From the NCBI RefSeq assembly GCF_016102005.1, contig NZ_JACFPL010000003.1:186001-250000 (forward strand): a DNA stretch of 64,000 nucleotides. The letters are read 5' to 3'. The translations under genes and the position numbers were made by a program. Positions 61,467-64,000 of the stretch are shown here, piece by piece (the first letter of the stretch is position 1; each line of letters begins with the position of its first letter). The notes under the pieces are model-generated. The model saw only the letters and a list, made by a program, of their open reading frames with translations, had not been told where the DNA came from and did not search any database. Origin of the DNA: Bifidobacterium choladohabitans. GTDB taxonomy: Bacteria; Actinomycetota; Actinomycetes; Actinomycetales; Bifidobacteriaceae.

Positions 61467-62429
61467 TCAGAGCCGACGCGGCAGAGTCAGCCGGGCCACC
61501 AGAGCCCGGTGGTCGCTGCCAGGAATCCGGAGGGCATGCATGGACTGCGGGACCAGGCCACCGTCCGTAAGAATATGGTCGATTTCAATTAACGGGGGCA
61601 GCGCGCTTACGGAGGGGAAGGTCGGATGGCTGCCGGCTTTCAGATGCAAAGAAGCGTCATGCAGCCCGGATTTGGCCAGCATGGCCCGGAAGGTCGGATG
61701 TTGCAGGGTGGCGTTGCAATCGCCCATGACGATGGTGGGCACGGGCGGATGGGTCAGCCTGGCCAGGGCGGCGATGCCCATGCCCCACTGTCTGGCGCCT
61801 CGTTGGGGTGATTTGGGATGGACGCTGGCCACTCGGATCGGTCCAGAGCTGGTCTTGAGCTCGACCAGGGGGACTGCAGCCGCCGGAAGGACCAGGGCCG
61901 ATGGCGAGGCTTTGACGGGTTGCTTGGCCGAGAAAATAACGTTGTGGCCGCCGTTGTCGTCAGGGCTCGCAACCCCCTGCGTCAGATAGGGCAGGAGCTG
62001 ATTCAGGCCCGCAGCCTGAAGCGATTCCAGCAGCTTCCCCTTTACCTCCTGCAGGGCCAGCACTTCTACCCCATAGGCGCGCACGCAACGCACGACCTCT
62101 TCAGGATCGGCCCGGCCGAAGCGGCAGTTCAGAGTCATGACGCTCAGTCCATGGTCGGATGATGAATGGCTGGTCCGGTCTGCTGGAGGCAGCCGGTAGC
62201 GTAGGCGCTGGCAGCTGACCAGAGTGAGTTCTATCAGTGCCAGCAGGCATTGGGGCCAGGCGCGCGCGAAGACCGTCCACAAGAGTATGACCAACAGGGG
62301 AGCGGTCAGCAGGTCGATCAGGGCGATCAGCTCCACCAGGGGGCGGTGCCGGTCAGCTCCGGCTGGCAGGAAGCGCAGGGCCATCCACAAGGCGATGAGC
62401 CCGAGGAGAATCCAGAGAAGGGTGTTCAC
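61467..62429 (-). CDS. Endonuclease/exonuclease/phosphatase family membrane protein
   Basis: 320 residues. Two to three N-terminal helices (1-70) precede an EEP domain with MTLNCRFGRA, LALQEVKG, VHPKSP, VMGDCNAT and a final IPGSDHRALVA. The catalytic Asn, Glu, Asp-x-Asn and Asp-His are in place. It is thus likely a membrane-bound, outward-facing phosphodiesterase. It lies between ffh and rpsP, interrupting that conserved pair. Confidence 0.88.
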   Translation of the reverse strand: MNTLLWILLGLIALWMALRFLPAGADRHRPLVELIALIDLLTAPLLVILLWTVFARAWPQCLLALIELTLVSCQRLRYRLPPADRTSHSSSDHGLSVMTLNCRFGRADPEEVVRCVRAYGVEVLALQEVKGKLLESLQAAGLNQLLPYLTQGVASPDDNGGHNVIFSAKQPVKASPSALVLPAAAVPLVELKTSSGPIRVASVHPKSPQRGARQWGMGIAALARLTHPPVPTIVMGDCNATLQHPTFRAMLAKSGLHDASLHLKAGSHPTFPSVSALPPLIEIDHILTDGGLVPQSMHALRIPGSDHRALVARLTLPRRL

Positions 62430-62458
62430 GTGGCATTGTCTCCTGCAGGAGTGAGGGG

Positions 62459-64000
62459 TCAGCGGCCGCCGAAGAGACCGCCCAGTCCGCCGCCGAGGTT
62501 GGGGGGCAGGTCCGGCAGGCCCTCGGGCATCTGCGGAGTCTCGGGGCGCTTGGCGAAGGCCGAACCGCCGGAGGATTTGCCCTTGCCGGACAGGCGCTCG
62601 CGTAAAGCCTTCTCTTCGGCCTCCCGCTTCATGGGATTGCCTGAACGGGAACCCTTGCGGCCTTTCTTGCCCTTTTTGCCCTTCTTGCCGCCGCCGGCGC
62701 CCATGCCGCCCATGCCTGGGATCGAACGGCTGCCATTGGTCATCCGCTTCATCATCTTGGCCGCTTGCTCGAACCGCTGCAGCAGGCCGTTGACGGCCGA
62801 GACCGTGGTGCCGGCGCCATAGGCGATCCGGGCCCGTCGTGAGCCGTCGATGATGCTGGGGTCGCGTCGTTCCTGGGGAGTCATCGACTGGATGATGGCC
62901 TGGGTCCGATCCACCTCCTTTTCGTCGAACTGCTCAAGTTCCTTACGGTGCTGGGCCATGCCTGGGATCATGCCCAGGATGCTCTTGAAGGAGCCCAGCT
63001 TGCGAACCTGCTGGAGCTGCTCCAGAAAGTCGTCCAGACCAAAGCTGCCCTCGGACATCTTCCCGGCGGCCTTGCGGGCCTCCTCCTCGTCGAATTGGCG
63101 TTGGGCCTGCTCGATCAGGGTCAGGATGTCGCCCATGTCCAGAATGCGGGAGGCCATCCGGTCAGGGTGGAAGACCTCGAAGTCCTTGAGTCCCTCACCG
63201 TTGGAGTCGAAAAGGATGGGCTTGCCGGTCACCGAGGCCACCGACAGGGCAGCGCCGCCGCGGGCATCGCCGTCCAGTTTGGACAGGACCACGCCGGTGA
63301 AGTCCACACCCTGGTCGAAGGCCTTGGCTGTGGCGACCGCGTCCTGGCCGATCATGGCATCGATGACGAAGAGGATCTCGTCGGGGTGGACGGCGTCGCG
63401 GATATTGCGGGCCTGCTCCATCAGCTCCTGATCCACACCCAGTCGTCCGGCCGTATCAATGATGACCACGTCGTAGAGTTTGTCCTTGGCCACCCTGATC
63501 GAGTCGGCCGCCACCTTGACGGGATCGCCCGTGACCTGTCCGGGGGCCGCCAGCTCGGATCCGCTGGTCTGCACGCCCGGCTCGGGTGCATATACCGGCA
63601 CTTCGGCGCGCTCGCCGACCACCTGGAGCTGGGTGACCGCGTTGGGCCTCTGCAGGTCGGCCGCCACCAGCAGGGGGGTGTGGCCGGCGTCCTTGAGCCA
63701 GTAGCCCAGCTTGCCGGCCAGTGTGGTCTTGCCTGCACCCTGCAGGCCGGCCAGCATGATGACCGTGGGCGGGTTCTTTGCGAAATTGAGCGGTCGATCC
63801 ACTCCCGCGCCCAGGATGTCGGTCAGTTCGTCATAGACGATGGAGACCACCTGCTGGGCCGGGTTCAGAGCCTTGGAGACCTCCTCGCCCAGGGCGCGTT
63901 CCCGGATGCGTCCGGTAAAGGAGCGCACAACGTCCAGGGAGACATCGGCATCCAGAAGGGCGCGGCGGATCTCGCGGATTGTGCCGTCGATGTCGGCCTC
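62459..64000 (-). CDS. ffh: Signal recognition particle protein Ffh (5' truncated by window)
   Basis: The frame stays open to the window edge (reading EADIDGTIREIRRALLDADV at the edge), so only about 20 N-terminal residues are missing. The NG domain has GLQGAGKTT (P-loop), DTAGRLGVD and TKLDGD-like SKLDGDARGG; the M domain follows after ILDMGD. The C-terminal tail is Gly/Lys-rich (GGKKGKKGKKGRKG). It targets membrane proteins with 4.5S RNA. Confidence 0.97.
   Translation of the reverse strand, partial: EADIDGTIREIRRALLDADVSLDVVRSFTGRIRERALGEEVSKALNPAQQVVSIVYDELTDILGAGVDRPLNFAKNPPTVIMLAGLQGAGKTTLAGKLGYWLKDAGHTPLLVAADLQRPNAVTQLQVVGERAEVPVYAPEPGVQTSGSELAAPGQVTGDPVKVAADSIRVAKDKLYDVVIIDTAGRLGVDQELMEQARNIRDAVHPDEILFVIDAMIGQDAVATAKAFDQGVDFTGVVLSKLDGDARGGAALSVASVTGKPILFDSNGEGLKDFEVFHPDRMASRILDMGDILTLIEQAQRQFDEEEARKAAGKMSEGSFGLDDFLEQLQQVRKLGSFKSILGMIPGMAQHRKELEQFDEKEVDRTQAIIQSMTPQERRDPSIIDGSRRARIAYGAGTTVSAVNGLLQRFEQAAKMMKRMTNGSRSIPGMGGMGAGGGKKGKKGKKGRKGSRSGNPMKREAEEKALRERLSGKGKSSGGSAFAKRPETPQMPEGLPDLPPNLGGGLGGLFGGR

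Overview
The window looks like a chromosomal segment of a high-GC actinobacterium, most probably a Bifidobacterium of the insect-gut (B. asteroides) type. This is inferred from the actinobacterial rpsF-ssb-rpsR-rplI and ffh-rpsP-KH-rimM blocks, the IclR-leuCD pair, and above all a type II NADH dehydrogenase plus cytochrome bd cluster, an unusual trait reported for that Bifidobacterium group. No database search was possible, so the taxonomic call rests on recognised families and gene order.

Layout. 1-1752: end of a LicD-type phosphotransferase and rmlB (surface polysaccharide). 1892-3643: rpsF-ssb-rpsR-rplI with terminator. 3762-9056: a MIF-like tautomerase, GtrA protein, MFS transporter, histidine phosphatase, an unrecognised protein and a DUF805 protein. 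9237-12444: thiamine-precursor-type ABC uptake genes (permease and lipoprotein, no ATPase) and a LacI regulator. 12573-15982: class III ribonucleotide reductase nrdD-nrdG behind a Rex/CRP-like palindrome and two NrdR-like boxes. 16030-17880: gltX, tRNA-Glu, tRNA-Gln, terminator. 18135-27517: the respiratory cluster ndh - small membrane ORF - cydB - cydD - cydC - cydA, terminator, and a convergent long-chain polyprenyl diphosphate synthase. 27747-32309: metallophosphoesterase, IclR regulator, leuC-leuD. 32424-37337: three tandem CPBP intramembrane protease homologues, the middle one lacking catalytic residues and carrying a very long disordered N-terminus. 37477-42290: murA, plsC, gpsA, ddl. 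42360-44888: an AT-richer four-domain GmrSD-type protein (DUF262, DUF1524, RAMA-like, DUF4268), probably a type IV restriction or defence enzyme. 44915-49310: MscS channel, two acetyltransferases, an orphan ABC ATPase and a membrane-anchored XRE regulator. 49435-53786: rpmB, recG, rsmD, trmD. 54030-59859: MFS exporter, YdcF protein, lutABC. 59966-64000: rimM, KH protein, rpsP, EEP hydrolase and the 5'-truncated ffh, all on the minus strand.

How they may work together. NDH-2 and LutABC could both deliver electrons to a quinone pool oxidised by cytochrome bd; the adjacent polyprenyl synthase could make the quinone side chain. Sites resembling Rex/CRP operators occur ahead of nrdD and lutA, which would fit redox control of anaerobic nucleotide reduction and lactate oxidation. 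The observations I would check first are the small ORF translationally coupled to cydB, the pseudoenzyme within the CPBP triplet, and the DUF262-DUF1524-RAMA-DUF4268 protein.
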